Source: Candidatus Aminicenantota bacterium (GTDB lineage: Bacteria > Acidobacteriota > Aminicenantia > UBA2199). From it: 5,542 bases of DNA. Positions 1-5,542 of the stretch are shown in pieces. The notes below the pieces were generated by a model. The model was not told the origin of the DNA and searched no databases. It worked only from the letters and a program-made list of their open reading frames with translations. Numbering within the stretch: the stretch's first letter is position 1; the number at the start of each line of letters is the position of its first letter. Made by a program: the position numbers and the translations under genes. The stretch lies in NCBI GenBank assembly GCA_030620255.1, contig JAUXFB010000116.1, positions 1-5,542 of the forward strand. The letters are read 5' to 3'.

Positions 1-284
1 ATATGAGCTGCGCAAGGATTTGCATAAACAAGCGTATAATAGATTCCATCTTTGTTCTTCCTCACTCCGCAAATCCCTCTTTTATGATTTTCAACAATAC
101 ATTCATGAGGACATAAAAGGCATGTTATCTCTTTATCATCATTTTTTTCGTAATATTTTGCTTCTTTTACATGCTTTGGACTTGATCTTGGATAAAGTAT
201 ATATGGATCAATAAACATAATGGGTGTACAGATAGCTGCTGAAGCAGCCGCTTTTTTGATAAATTCCCTTCTACTAATTTTCAT
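1..284 (-). CDS. amrS: AmmeMemoRadiSam radical SAM protein with Tat signal, N-terminal part (runs off window)
   Basis: Only the first 94 codons are inside the window; the gene continues past position 1, so the catalytic CxxxCxxC loop of the radical SAM domain is not visible. The ATG at 284 overlaps the TGA of the upstream Memo-AMMECR1 gene as ATGA. No clear Shine-Dalgarno is present, so translational coupling is likely. Residues 4-10 read SRREFIK, a textbook twin-arginine motif, followed by an Ala-rich hydrophobic stretch to about residue 25. After a short linker comes a Cys cluster: C55, C58, C62 and C72 in CLLCPHEC...RGICGVR. This is the N-terminal signature of the radical SAM member of the AmmeMemoRadiSam set. 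In that family the full protein is a PflA-like 4Fe-4S/SAM enzyme whose substrate I cannot state. Placement next to Memo and AMMECR1 domains makes the identification strong. Inference: it is exported folded with its cofactor. C19 is not in a lipobox (AAIC), so a lipoprotein is unlikely. Confidence 0.88.
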   Translation of the reverse strand, partial: MKISRREFIKKAAASAAICTPIMFIDPYILYPRSSPKHVKEAKYYEKNDDKEITCLLCPHECIVENHKRGICGVRKNKDGIYYTLVYANPCAAH

Positions 285-1816
285 TTCTTATTTACAGTTT
301 CATTAAAAACAATTGCCTGAAAAATATAAAACTCAACATCCTTTGATGTATATTCATTATTTCGAAGTCTAGCTTTTCTACAAAGGTGACTTAAAAATTC
401 ATCAATATTCCAACCTGTTTCTTTTGCAACCTGAGGTAAATAAACAGCCTGATTATACCCTTTTTTTATTATAACTCCATCAGTTCCAAGGCGGATTTTT
501 CTATAATTTCTAATCTTCTCTAAAGGAGTCATCACAGAAATTTCAATATCAATTATATCCAGCTCCTTCTTTTTTACAGGCATGAAACGTGGATCTCTAA
601 CTGCTGCATTTACAACATTCTCCATCACACCTTGAAAAAGAGACTTTATTCCAATAATAGTACCAATACATCCTCTTAATTCTCCTTTCTCCCTTAAAGT
701 CACAAATACTCCTGTCTTTTTCCTTAGATTTTCTGTTAATTTGTATCTTTTCTCAATATTAGTTAAATAATCCTTTTCCTTATAGTACATTTCAAGAGTT
801 TCACGAGCTATTGACATTAATATCTGTTTTTCCTTTATACTTAGATTTAAAGACGATTTTTTATTAACATTCGATTTATGAAAAGATTTTTCTTTATTCT
901 TTTTTTCAAAAAAAACAATCGAAGCATAACTCACACTTAAATCATAGTTATTCTCTACATCTCCTGACTTGTAATAACTCATCAACTTACTCTCTATTTT
1001 CTTTCCAGAAAAAATTCTCATCATAATTCCAACAGGAACAAATCCACACATTGTAATACCTGTTTTTTGTTTATATTTAAAATAACCATTAAAATCCATA
1101 TCCAGAATTCTATTTATAATTCCCATATCAAGTTTTGTTAATCTTTCCTTAACATTCGTTTTAAAAGGAACATAATCAAATACCTGACCATAATGTGTAA
1201 AATCACTACTTGCAACAACAATGGTTTTTTTATCAACATACTTTCGGATTATATCTGATATTAATTTAAAATCTTTCCTATTCAATTGCCCAAAAAGAAT
1301 GGGTACGATTTTGAATTTGTTTTCTTTAAAAACCTTCTGTAAAAAAGGGAGCTGATTCTCAATAGAATGTTCATACTGCATTATGTTACTATCAGTTCTG
1401 AAAAATTTTTCCTTTGACAATCTTTTTGTTATCTCTCTATCAACAGGAATTTTTCCTAAGGGTGTGGAATTATATAAAAAATCCGAGACACAAGCCCCAT
1501 AAAAATATGCCCTGTGAGAGACGCCTAAAATTATCACTCTATGGATATTCGATAAATTCCCAAGCTGTTTATATACCTTTGAGGCACATTTACCTGAATA
1601 AGCAAAACCTGCATGAGGAGCAATAATGCCCCTTATTCTCCCTGGAAAATCTTTTAATTTCGTTTCTCCTAAAAAATTTTCAAGCATTGAATTTAAATTA
1701 GATTTAGAATGAGGGTACCAATTTCCAGTTTTTAAATATTTCCTTGTTCCCTGCCCGAATAGATTAAATAAGAAAAAAGAAAAAATTAGAAAAAATAGTA
1801 TATGTTTTTTTATCAA
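281..1816 (-). CDS. amrB: Memo-AMMECR1 fusion protein (AmmeMemoRadiSam B and A) with signal peptide
   Basis: This 511-residue protein (numbered from the TTG at 1816) has three parts. Residues 1-21 look like a Sec signal peptide: IKKH, then a Phe/Leu-rich core, with possible cleavage at LFG/QG. There is no lipobox Cys. Residues about 31-305 are a Memo domain, related to class III extradiol dioxygenases (LigB). APHAGFAYSG (H68), GVSH (H101), EHSIENQ (H150), SSDFTHYG (D205, H208) and MCGFVPVG (C257) are all present. H68, H101 and C257 match the His, His, Cys metal site known in human MEMO1. A Lys/Ser-rich linker (306-325) leads to an AMMECR1 domain (about 326-507) with its hallmark LRGCIG at 380-385. 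The exact reaction is not something I can state. The gene sits between the HEAT-repeat gene and the radical SAM gene, overlapping each by 4 bases. A longer reading from the TTG at 1831 adds five residues but has no ribosome binding site. Confidence 0.92.
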   Translation of the reverse strand: MIKKHILFFLIFSFFLFNLFGQGTRKYLKTGNWYPHSKSNLNSMLENFLGETKLKDFPGRIRGIIAPHAGFAYSGKCASKVYKQLGNLSNIHRVIILGVSHRAYFYGACVSDFLYNSTPLGKIPVDREITKRLSKEKFFRTDSNIMQYEHSIENQLPFLQKVFKENKFKIVPILFGQLNRKDFKLISDIIRKYVDKKTIVVASSDFTHYGQVFDYVPFKTNVKERLTKLDMGIINRILDMDFNGYFKYKQKTGITMCGFVPVGIMMRIFSGKKIESKLMSYYKSGDVENNYDLSVSYASIVFFEKKNKEKSFHKSNVNKKSSLNLSIKEKQILMSIARETLEMYYKEKDYLTNIEKRYKLTENLRKKTGVFVTLREKGELRGCIGTIIGIKSLFQGVMENVVNAAVRDPRFMPVKKKELDIIDIEISVMTPLEKIRNYRKIRLGTDGVIIKKGYNQAVYLPQVAKETGWNIDEFLSHLCRKARLRNNEYTSKDVEFYIFQAIVFNETVNKK

Positions 1817-2568
1817 GACCTGACCCCCCAAGCATCTAAAGCTTGTTTTGCTCTTTTGCTAACCCAAATATTTGGATCATTCTTTAACTTTTCTAAATAA
1901 ATCTTAGTCTTATCCCCATCCAATTTTGAAAGAGCTTTTATGAAATTCAATTTAACCTCAACATTTTTATCATTTAAAATAAACTCCCATAGATCATACA
2001 AAAGCTCACTCTTTCTATTACCTAAAATCTCAATTAAAGTTGCTCTTTTAAACCACACAGCTCCGCCCTTTATTGCTTCTACTAATTTTAATTCATTCAC
2101 ATTACCTTTCAATGAAATGTGGTTTACAATAATTTCTCTCATTTTAATATCATAAACATCCAGAAGAGTAATTAATTTTCTCAAATTCATTATCCTTGTA
2201 TTTTCAAGGAGAGTTTTTAAATGAAGCACTCTTTCTTCGCTCTTTTCCCTTCTGAGCATCTCAATCATTCTTATAGCACCACTATCTCTTTTTTGAACTG
2301 ACTCGCTAACTGCTTTTTTTGCAGCATTAGAAACAGAACTATCAGGATGATATAAAAATTTTCTAAAATAGAATTTATCTCTGTATTTTAATTCTCTTAA
2401 TACTCTTAAAGATGTTGCAATCGTTTTTGAAGAAAGATCCAATTTCAAAATCGACTTTAAAAATTCAATCTTCTTTTTCTTTACAAAATTAGTAAATTTT
2501 CTACTTTTAAGAAATTTTATTTGATCAAAAGTACCTAAATCTAAAAAATCTCTAACAGTATCCTTCAT
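1813..2568 (-). CDS. HEAT-like helical repeat protein of unknown function
   Basis: A 251-residue, basic, almost entirely alpha-helical protein. The C-terminal third shows the clearest repeat pattern: two helix pairs near residues 190-217 (LLYDLWEFILNDKNVEVKLN, then ALSKLDGD) and 221-248 (YLEKLKNDPNIWVSKRAKQA). The D-P/K-N-x-x-V-K/R pattern between helices is typical of HEAT repeats. A similar turn, HPDSSVSNAAKKA, occurs at 74-86. The middle is more diverged. I see no catalytic motif, signal peptide or membrane segment, so it is probably a cytoplasmic scaffold or binding protein. Its ATG overlaps the ribBA stop by one base (TAATG) with no good Shine-Dalgarno nearby, so it probably depends on coupling to ribBA translation. 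Its TGA overlaps the next start as TTGA. The position between the riboflavin and AmmeMemoRadiSam genes does not reveal a partner. HEAT-like is a fold-level call; a more specific family cannot be given. Confidence 0.72.
   Translation of the reverse strand: MKDTVRDFLDLGTFDQIKFLKSRKFTNFVKKKKIEFLKSILKLDLSSKTIATSLRVLRELKYRDKFYFRKFLYHPDSSVSNAAKKAVSESVQKRDSGAIRMIEMLRREKSEERVLHLKTLLENTRIMNLRKLITLLDVYDIKMREIIVNHISLKGNVNELKLVEAIKGGAVWFKRATLIEILGNRKSELLYDLWEFILNDKNVEVKLNFIKALSKLDGDKTKIYLEKLKNDPNIWVSKRAKQALDAWGVRS
1824..1829 (-). promoter_or_regulatory. Ribosome binding site choosing the TTG start at 1816
   Basis: Six G in a row on the minus strand lie 7 bases before the TTG at 1816-1814. They can pair with the CCUCC anti-Shine-Dalgarno with one wobble. 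This favours the TTG at 1816, which overlaps the preceding stop as TTGA, over the TTG at 1831, which has no purine-rich site in front of it. The sequence lies inside the last codons of the HEAT-repeat gene. Confidence 0.6.
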
Positions 2569-3782
2569 TACAATTTTTTCAATAAATGCCCCATCCTCTC
2601 TTTCTTTGTTCTCAAATACCTTATGTTTTCCTTATTTGGTTCAACCTCAAGGGGAACTCTTTCTACAATCTCAAGACCATATCCGGAAAGAGCAATATAT
2701 TTTGCAGGATTATTTGTAATTACCCTAAGTTTTTTTAAACCAAGGCTCCTTAAAATCTGAGCTCCTATTCCATAATCTCTCTGATCAGATTTAAAACCAA
2801 GTCCTAAATTTGCCTCAACAGTGTCCATTCCACTTTCCTGCAATTTATAAGCTTTAATTTTTTCAATTAATCCAATCCCTCTTCCTTCCTGGTTTAATAA
2901 ATATAAAAGAACACCTCTTCCCTCTCGTGTTATTAATTCCATTGCCCTGTGAAGTTGTGACCCACAATCACACTTCAATGACCCGAATGTGTCCCCTGTT
3001 AAACATTGAGAATGAACTCTAACAAGAACAGGGTCATCAGTTGATAAATCTCCTTGAATCAATGCAACATGAGTTTCTTTATTAATAGCATCCACAAAAC
3101 CTTTAATCTTAAAATTACCCCACATAGTAGGGAGGTTTGCCTCAGCAATTTTTTCTACAAGAGTCTCTTTTTGTACTCTATACTTAATTACATCTTCAAC
3201 AGTAACAATTGGAATATCAAAAGCTTTTGAAAATTCAACCAAATCAGACATTCTTGCCATTGTCCCATCATCTTTCATTATTTCACAAATAACACCTGAA
3301 GGATATAAACCAGCAATTCTTGCAAGATCAAGAGAAGCTTCAGTCTGACCTGTCCTTACAAGCACCCCACCTTTTTTTGCTCTTAAAGGAAAAATATGAC
3401 CGGGCCTCCCGAAATCATCAGGTTTTGAATCAGGATTTATCAAACATTTTACTGTTTCAGATCTGTCATATGCAGATATTCCAGTAGTTGTATTTTTCAT
3501 TGCATCTACAGAAACTGTAAAAGGAGTTTCAAAAGCTGAAGTGTTTTTATCAACCATTAAAGGAAGCTCTAATTCATTAACTCTTTCCTCTGTCAAAGAC
3601 ACACATATTAGACCTCTTGCATTAGTAGCCATAAAATTAATTACTTCAGGAGATACCTTTTCGGAAGCTATCATTAGATCTCCCTCATTTTCTCTATCCT
3701 CATCATCCACAATAACAATCATTTGACCTTTCTTCAGATATTTAACAGCTTCCGGAACAGAAACTAAATGCTTTTTTTTCAT
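2568..3782 (-). CDS. ribBA: RibBA: DHBP synthase / GTP cyclohydrolase II bifunctional enzyme
   Basis: At 404 residues this is the usual length of fused RibBA, a cytoplasmic enzyme starting both branches of riboflavin synthesis. Residues 1 to about 203 are the DHBP synthase half (ribulose 5-phosphate to dihydroxybutanone phosphate), with DDEDRENEGD at 26-35, TGISAYDR at 100-107 and GRPGH at 125-129. Residues about 205-404 are GTP cyclohydrolase II (GTP to the diaminopyrimidine). It has zinc ligands C260, C271 and C273 (HSQCLTGD...SLKCDCG), QEGRGIGL at 298-305, DTVEAN, SDQRDYGIGAQIL, NNPAKY, and the end motif MGHLL. The second half looks fully intact. In the first half, the classical GHTEA motif reads GQTEA, with Gln at residue 146 where E. 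coli RibB has a metal-binding His. The ATG at 3782 lies 16 bases after the ribE stop, and the TAA overlaps the next ATG by one base. Confidence 0.96.
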   Translation of the reverse strand: MKKKHLVSVPEAVKYLKKGQMIVIVDDEDRENEGDLMIASEKVSPEVINFMATNARGLICVSLTEERVNELELPLMVDKNTSAFETPFTVSVDAMKNTTTGISAYDRSETVKCLINPDSKPDDFGRPGHIFPLRAKKGGVLVRTGQTEASLDLARIAGLYPSGVICEIMKDDGTMARMSDLVEFSKAFDIPIVTVEDVIKYRVQKETLVEKIAEANLPTMWGNFKIKGFVDAINKETHVALIQGDLSTDDPVLVRVHSQCLTGDTFGSLKCDCGSQLHRAMELITREGRGVLLYLLNQEGRGIGLIEKIKAYKLQESGMDTVEANLGLGFKSDQRDYGIGAQILRSLGLKKLRVITNNPAKYIALSGYGLEIVERVPLEVEPNKENIRYLRTKKERMGHLLKKL

Positions 3783-3789
3783 ATTTTTT

Positions 3790-3795
3790 CTTCTT
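3790..3795 (-). promoter_or_regulatory. Weak ribosome binding site of ribBA
   Basis: AAGAAG on the minus strand, 7 bases before the ribBA ATG, differs from the consensus AAGGAG by one base. It lies in the only true intergenic gap of the operon (3783-3798, 16 bases), which is too short for a separate promoter or riboswitch. Confidence 0.5.
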
Positions 3796-3798
3796 GTT

Positions 3799-4377
3799 TT
3801 ATATTAAATTATAAAGGTATTTTGCTATTAAATCAAGTTCAATGTTTACCCTCTCTCCAATTTTCAAATATTTGAAATTTGTTGTATTGAAAGTATGGGG
3901 AATAACACTAACAGAGAAAAAAGAGCCTTTTACCTCTGTTATTGTTAAGCTAATACCATTTAATGTAACAGACCCCTTATTGACAAGAAAATTTTTCCAA
4001 CTTCTGTCTTTATAAGTAAAATATATTTTTGAACTTTCAACACCCCTATTAATTGATTTAACTCTTACAGTTCCATCAAGATGACCGCTTACAAGATGTC
4101 CACTTAAAAAATCATTTAAAGTAAGAGGAAGCTCAATATTCACAAAACTTCCTTTAATTAAATCATCAAAATTCGATAATCTCAATGTTTCCCTACTTAA
4201 ATTAAACTTATATCTGTTAGAATTAATTTGTATAACAGTTAAACATGCTCCATTTACAGCAATAGAATCTCCTATTTTAATATTTTTAGAAAGATCAACA
4301 TCAATTGTTATTTCAATGCTGCTCTTTTTCTCTAAAGAAACCATACTTCCCATTTTTAAAATTATTCCAGTAAACAT
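3799..4377 (-). CDS. ribE: Riboflavin synthase (alpha chain, RibE type)
   Basis: A 192-residue protein, slightly shorter than the usual 200-220. It joins two 6,7-dimethyl-8-ribityllumazine molecules to give riboflavin and a recyclable pyrimidine, the last step of the pathway; the family works as a cytoplasmic trimer. Two lumazine-binding repeats are visible. The first has the hallmark start MFTGII, then GDSIAVNGACLTV (36-48), SRETLRLSNF and VNIELPL. The second has SGHLVSGHLDG (92-102), KGSVTLNGISLT (134-145), IPHTFNTTNF and VNIELDLIAKYL (178-188). Phe2, important in the family, is present. The start is fixed by this invariant N-terminus, by TAATG overlap with the ribD stop and by a good ribosome binding site. 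Some databases call this gene ribC or ribB, as naming varies between organisms. Confidence 0.96.
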   Translation of the reverse strand: MFTGIILKMGSMVSLEKKSSIEITIDVDLSKNIKIGDSIAVNGACLTVIQINSNRYKFNLSRETLRLSNFDDLIKGSFVNIELPLTLNDFLSGHLVSGHLDGTVRVKSINRGVESSKIYFTYKDRSWKNFLVNKGSVTLNGISLTITEVKGSFFSVSVIPHTFNTTNFKYLKIGERVNIELDLIAKYLYNLI

Positions 4378-5453
4378 TATTTAAAACCCCTTAAAATATA
4401 TCCGGAATCAAATTCCAAAATTTCCCTTTTTTTAAAAATAATTGGATTTGATGTGCTCACACCTGAACACAATAATTCTACTGATTCTTTTCCCCCGATT
4501 AATTTATCAGCACAAAATAAAATAATCTCATCATACAATTTCTCTTTCAAAAAAGAGTCAATCATATTTCCACCACCCTCAACCAGAACAGAGGCAACTC
4601 CCTTTTTATATAATATTTGTAGAACTTCTCTCAAATACAGGCCATTTTTGTTAGATTTTACAAAAAAATGATCCTTTACCTTTTTATTTTTGTTATCTGT
4701 ATTTCTTGAACTGAAAATAATCAATGGGAAATTTTCCTGATCTCTGAAAATCTTTAAATCCTGTGTCATTATATTATTCGAATCAAGAACAATTCTATAA
4801 AGTTTCTTACCTAACCAAATCTTTTCTCTTATGTTTAATATAGGATTATCCTCAATTATTGTTTTAACCCCAACAAGAATGGCTGAAAATTCACCCCTTA
4901 AACTGTGTGAATAGTCTCTCAATTCCTTATCTGTTATCCATTTAGATTTTCTATATTTGTCTGTCAATTTAGAATCAATTGAAACTCCTGCTTTTATTGT
5001 AACATAAGGTTTTTTTTCTTTCATATATTTCAAATAATGTCTGTTCATTTCCGAATAAACATCTTTAAGGCATCCTAAATCTACTTTAATATTATTTTTT
5101 ATTAGCTTTTCTACCCCTGTACCTCCAACAACAGGATTTGGATCTTTAATAGAAATTACTACACGTTTTACCTTCTTTTTTATAATTAAATCAGTACATG
5201 GAGGAGTTTTGCCATAATGTGAACAGGGCTCAAGCGGAACATAAAGCGTTGTGTTTTTTTCTGTAACATGTTTAAGAGCCATTTTCTCAGCATGCTCCTG
5301 TCCAAAACTTTTATGAAATCCATATGAAATAATCTTTCCGTTTTTAACAACAACAGCACCAACCAGAGGATTCGGCTCTGTAAACCCCCTTCCTTTATGT
5401 GCGAGTTTAATAGCAATTTTCATAAATATTAAATCTTCAGATCTCAAACACAT
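4377..5453 (-). CDS. ribD: RibD: bifunctional riboflavin pyrimidine deaminase / reductase
   Basis: From the ATG at 5453 the protein is 358 residues, normal for RibD. The N-terminal cytidine-deaminase-like half (1 to about 145) has GRGFTEPNPLVGAVV (21-35), the zinc and proton-relay motif HAE (54-56), and EPCSHYGKTPPC with zinc ligands C77 and C86, followed by KDPNPVVGGTG. The NADPH reductase half (about 149-358) starts PYVTIKAGVSID and has KWIT (171-174), LVGVKTIIEDNP (193-204) and EGGG (292-295). Together they convert the GTP cyclohydrolase II product to 5-amino-6-ribitylamino-uracil phosphate. The reading frame is open back to an ATG at 5534. However, that extension overlaps an FtsY-like C-terminus in another frame and has no counterpart in RibD. 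The ATG at 5453 lies one base after that stop and has a GGTGA site before it. The motif usually reading SLDGK is SIDSK here (Ser161); otherwise all key residues are present. Confidence 0.96.
   Translation of the reverse strand: MCLRSEDLIFMKIAIKLAHKGRGFTEPNPLVGAVVVKNGKIISYGFHKSFGQEHAEKMALKHVTEKNTTLYVPLEPCSHYGKTPPCTDLIIKKKVKRVVISIKDPNPVVGGTGVEKLIKNNIKVDLGCLKDVYSEMNRHYLKYMKEKKPYVTIKAGVSIDSKLTDKYRKSKWITDKELRDYSHSLRGEFSAILVGVKTIIEDNPILNIREKIWLGKKLYRIVLDSNNIMTQDLKIFRDQENFPLIIFSSRNTDNKNKKVKDHFFVKSNKNGLYLREVLQILYKKGVASVLVEGGGNMIDSFLKEKLYDEIILFCADKLIGGKESVELLCSGVSTSNPIIFKKREILEFDSGYILRGFK
4387..4392 (-). promoter_or_regulatory. Ribosome binding site of ribE
   Basis: AAGGGG on the minus strand, 9 bases before the ribE ATG and inside the last codons of ribD. 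It is among the better Shine-Dalgarno matches in the window and supports the start at the conserved MFTGII. Confidence 0.6.
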
Positions 5454-5454
5454 A

Positions 5455-5542
5455 TCAGTCACCCAAAAGAGACTCAATAAAATCATCATATGAGAATTCA
5501 ACCAAATCCTTTTCTGTTTCTCCAGTTCCAGCAAATTTCACG
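5455..5542 (-). CDS. ftsY: C-terminal end of probable FtsY (signal recognition particle receptor GTPase), partial
   Basis: Only the last 28 full codons before the TGA at 5457-5455 are in the window. They read VKFAGTGETEKDLVEF, then SYDDFIESLLGD. This matches the usual FtsY ending, in which a (I/V)K(F/Y)xGxGE strand and loop is followed by DLxxFdxxxFxxxL and a stop soon after. FtsY docks the ribosome-SRP complex at the inner membrane, using GTP. Ffh shares the KFIGxGE motif but ends with a different helix and continues into an M domain; FlhF is a more distant option. The call rests on this short tail, so it is probable rather than certain. The stop is one base from the ribD ATG, so ribD is most likely co-transcribed with it. 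Confidence 0.75.
   Translation of the reverse strand, partial: VKFAGTGETEKDLVEFSYDDFIESLLGD
5459..5463 (-). promoter_or_regulatory. Ribosome binding site choosing the ribD start at 5453
   Basis: GGTGA on the minus strand (part of GGGTGA) matches five consecutive bases of the full Shine-Dalgarno GGAGGTGAT and lies 5 bases before the ATG at 5453. It sits in the last sense codons of the upstream gene and supports the short ribD reading over the ATG at 5534. Confidence 0.5.

Larger units (their letters stand above)
1..5542 (-). other. Single tightly packed operon: ftsY-ribD-ribE-ribBA-HEAT-memo/ammecr1-radical SAM
   Basis: All seven genes read on the minus strand, and every junction is a 1-base or 4-base overlap, a 1-base gap or a 16-base gap. 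No stretch could hold a promoter or terminator between genes except inside coding sequence. Co-transcription and in part coupled translation are inferred from this spacing. Both ends of the operon lie outside the window. Confidence 0.8.

Noticed and set aside
20..214. Plus-strand 64-codon open frame
   Set aside because: It is antisense to the radical SAM coding sequence, whose frame holds a recognisable Tat signal and Cys cluster; no ribosome binding site or family similarity.
225..230. Possible lipoprotein signal at C19 of the radical SAM protein
   Set aside because: The residues before Cys are AAI, with Ile at -1, which does not fit a lipobox; the twin-arginine motif explains the N-terminus better.
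1414..2155. Plus-strand open frames of about 70 codons inside the Memo and HEAT genes
   Set aside because: Antisense to well-supported genes, with no recognisable protein features.
3541..3726. Plus-strand 61-codon open frame inside ribBA
   Set aside because: Ser/Ile-rich antisense shadow of the conserved DHBP synthase domain.
3783..3798. Possible FMN riboswitch or promoter between ribE and ribBA
   Set aside because: The gap is only 16 bases, far too short for an RFN element, and no conserved RFN segments are seen elsewhere in the window.
4964..4966. Apparent loss of an acidic residue in the RibD motif (usual DAILVG read as SAILVG)
   Set aside because: As I recall, B. subtilis RibG also has Ser here (SILVG), so the change is within normal family variation. 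The interval given is only approximate; the motif is at residues 190-195.
5186..5416. Minus-strand 76-codon open frame inside ribD
   Set aside because: Alternative frame of the deaminase domain, whose motifs lie in the other frame.
5454..5534. A 27-residue N-terminal extension of ribD from the ATG at 5534
   Set aside because: It has no RibD similarity, is out of frame with an FtsY-like C-terminus covering the same bases, and the ATG at 5453 has its own ribosome binding site.

Overview
This window is one uninterrupted stretch of bacterial operon, entirely on the minus strand and very AT-rich. Read in the direction of transcription (from position 5542 down to 1) it holds the last codons of a gene that looks like ftsY, then ribD, ribE (riboflavin synthase) and ribBA, then a helical HEAT-like repeat protein, then a fused Memo-AMMECR1 protein, and finally the first 94 codons of a radical SAM protein. 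The last two genes together make up the set known as the AmmeMemoRadiSam system. Bacterial-type RibE, a fused RibBA, an FtsY tail and a twin-arginine signal indicate a bacterium rather than an archaeon. The sequence does not let me name the lineage.

Packing is extreme. The junctions are TGA-T-ATG (ftsY/ribD), TAATG (ribD/ribE), a 16-base gap (ribE/ribBA), TAATG (ribBA/HEAT), TTGA (HEAT/Memo-AMMECR1) and ATGA (Memo-AMMECR1/radical SAM). Nothing longer than 16 bases is non-coding, and I see no promoter, terminator, FMN riboswitch, RNA gene, repeat array or mobile element. The transcript starts upstream of the window and continues beyond it.

The three rib genes cover the deaminase and reductase (RibD), the first steps from GTP and from ribulose 5-phosphate (RibBA), and the last step (RibE). 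Only lumazine synthase (ribH) is missing among the core enzymes, so it must lie elsewhere. RibBA has Gln where the classical DHBP synthase motif GHTEA has its metal-binding His.

The most interesting part is at low coordinates. The Memo-AMMECR1 fusion begins with a Sec-type signal peptide, and the radical SAM protein directly after it begins with a clear twin-arginine (Tat) signal, SRREFIK. Together they suggest that this whole AmmeMemoRadiSam set acts outside the cytoplasm. That is unexpected for a radical SAM enzyme, which needs S-adenosylmethionine and low-potential electrons. Two starts were corrected: ribD at 5453 (not 5534) and the fusion gene at a TTG at 1816 (not 1831).
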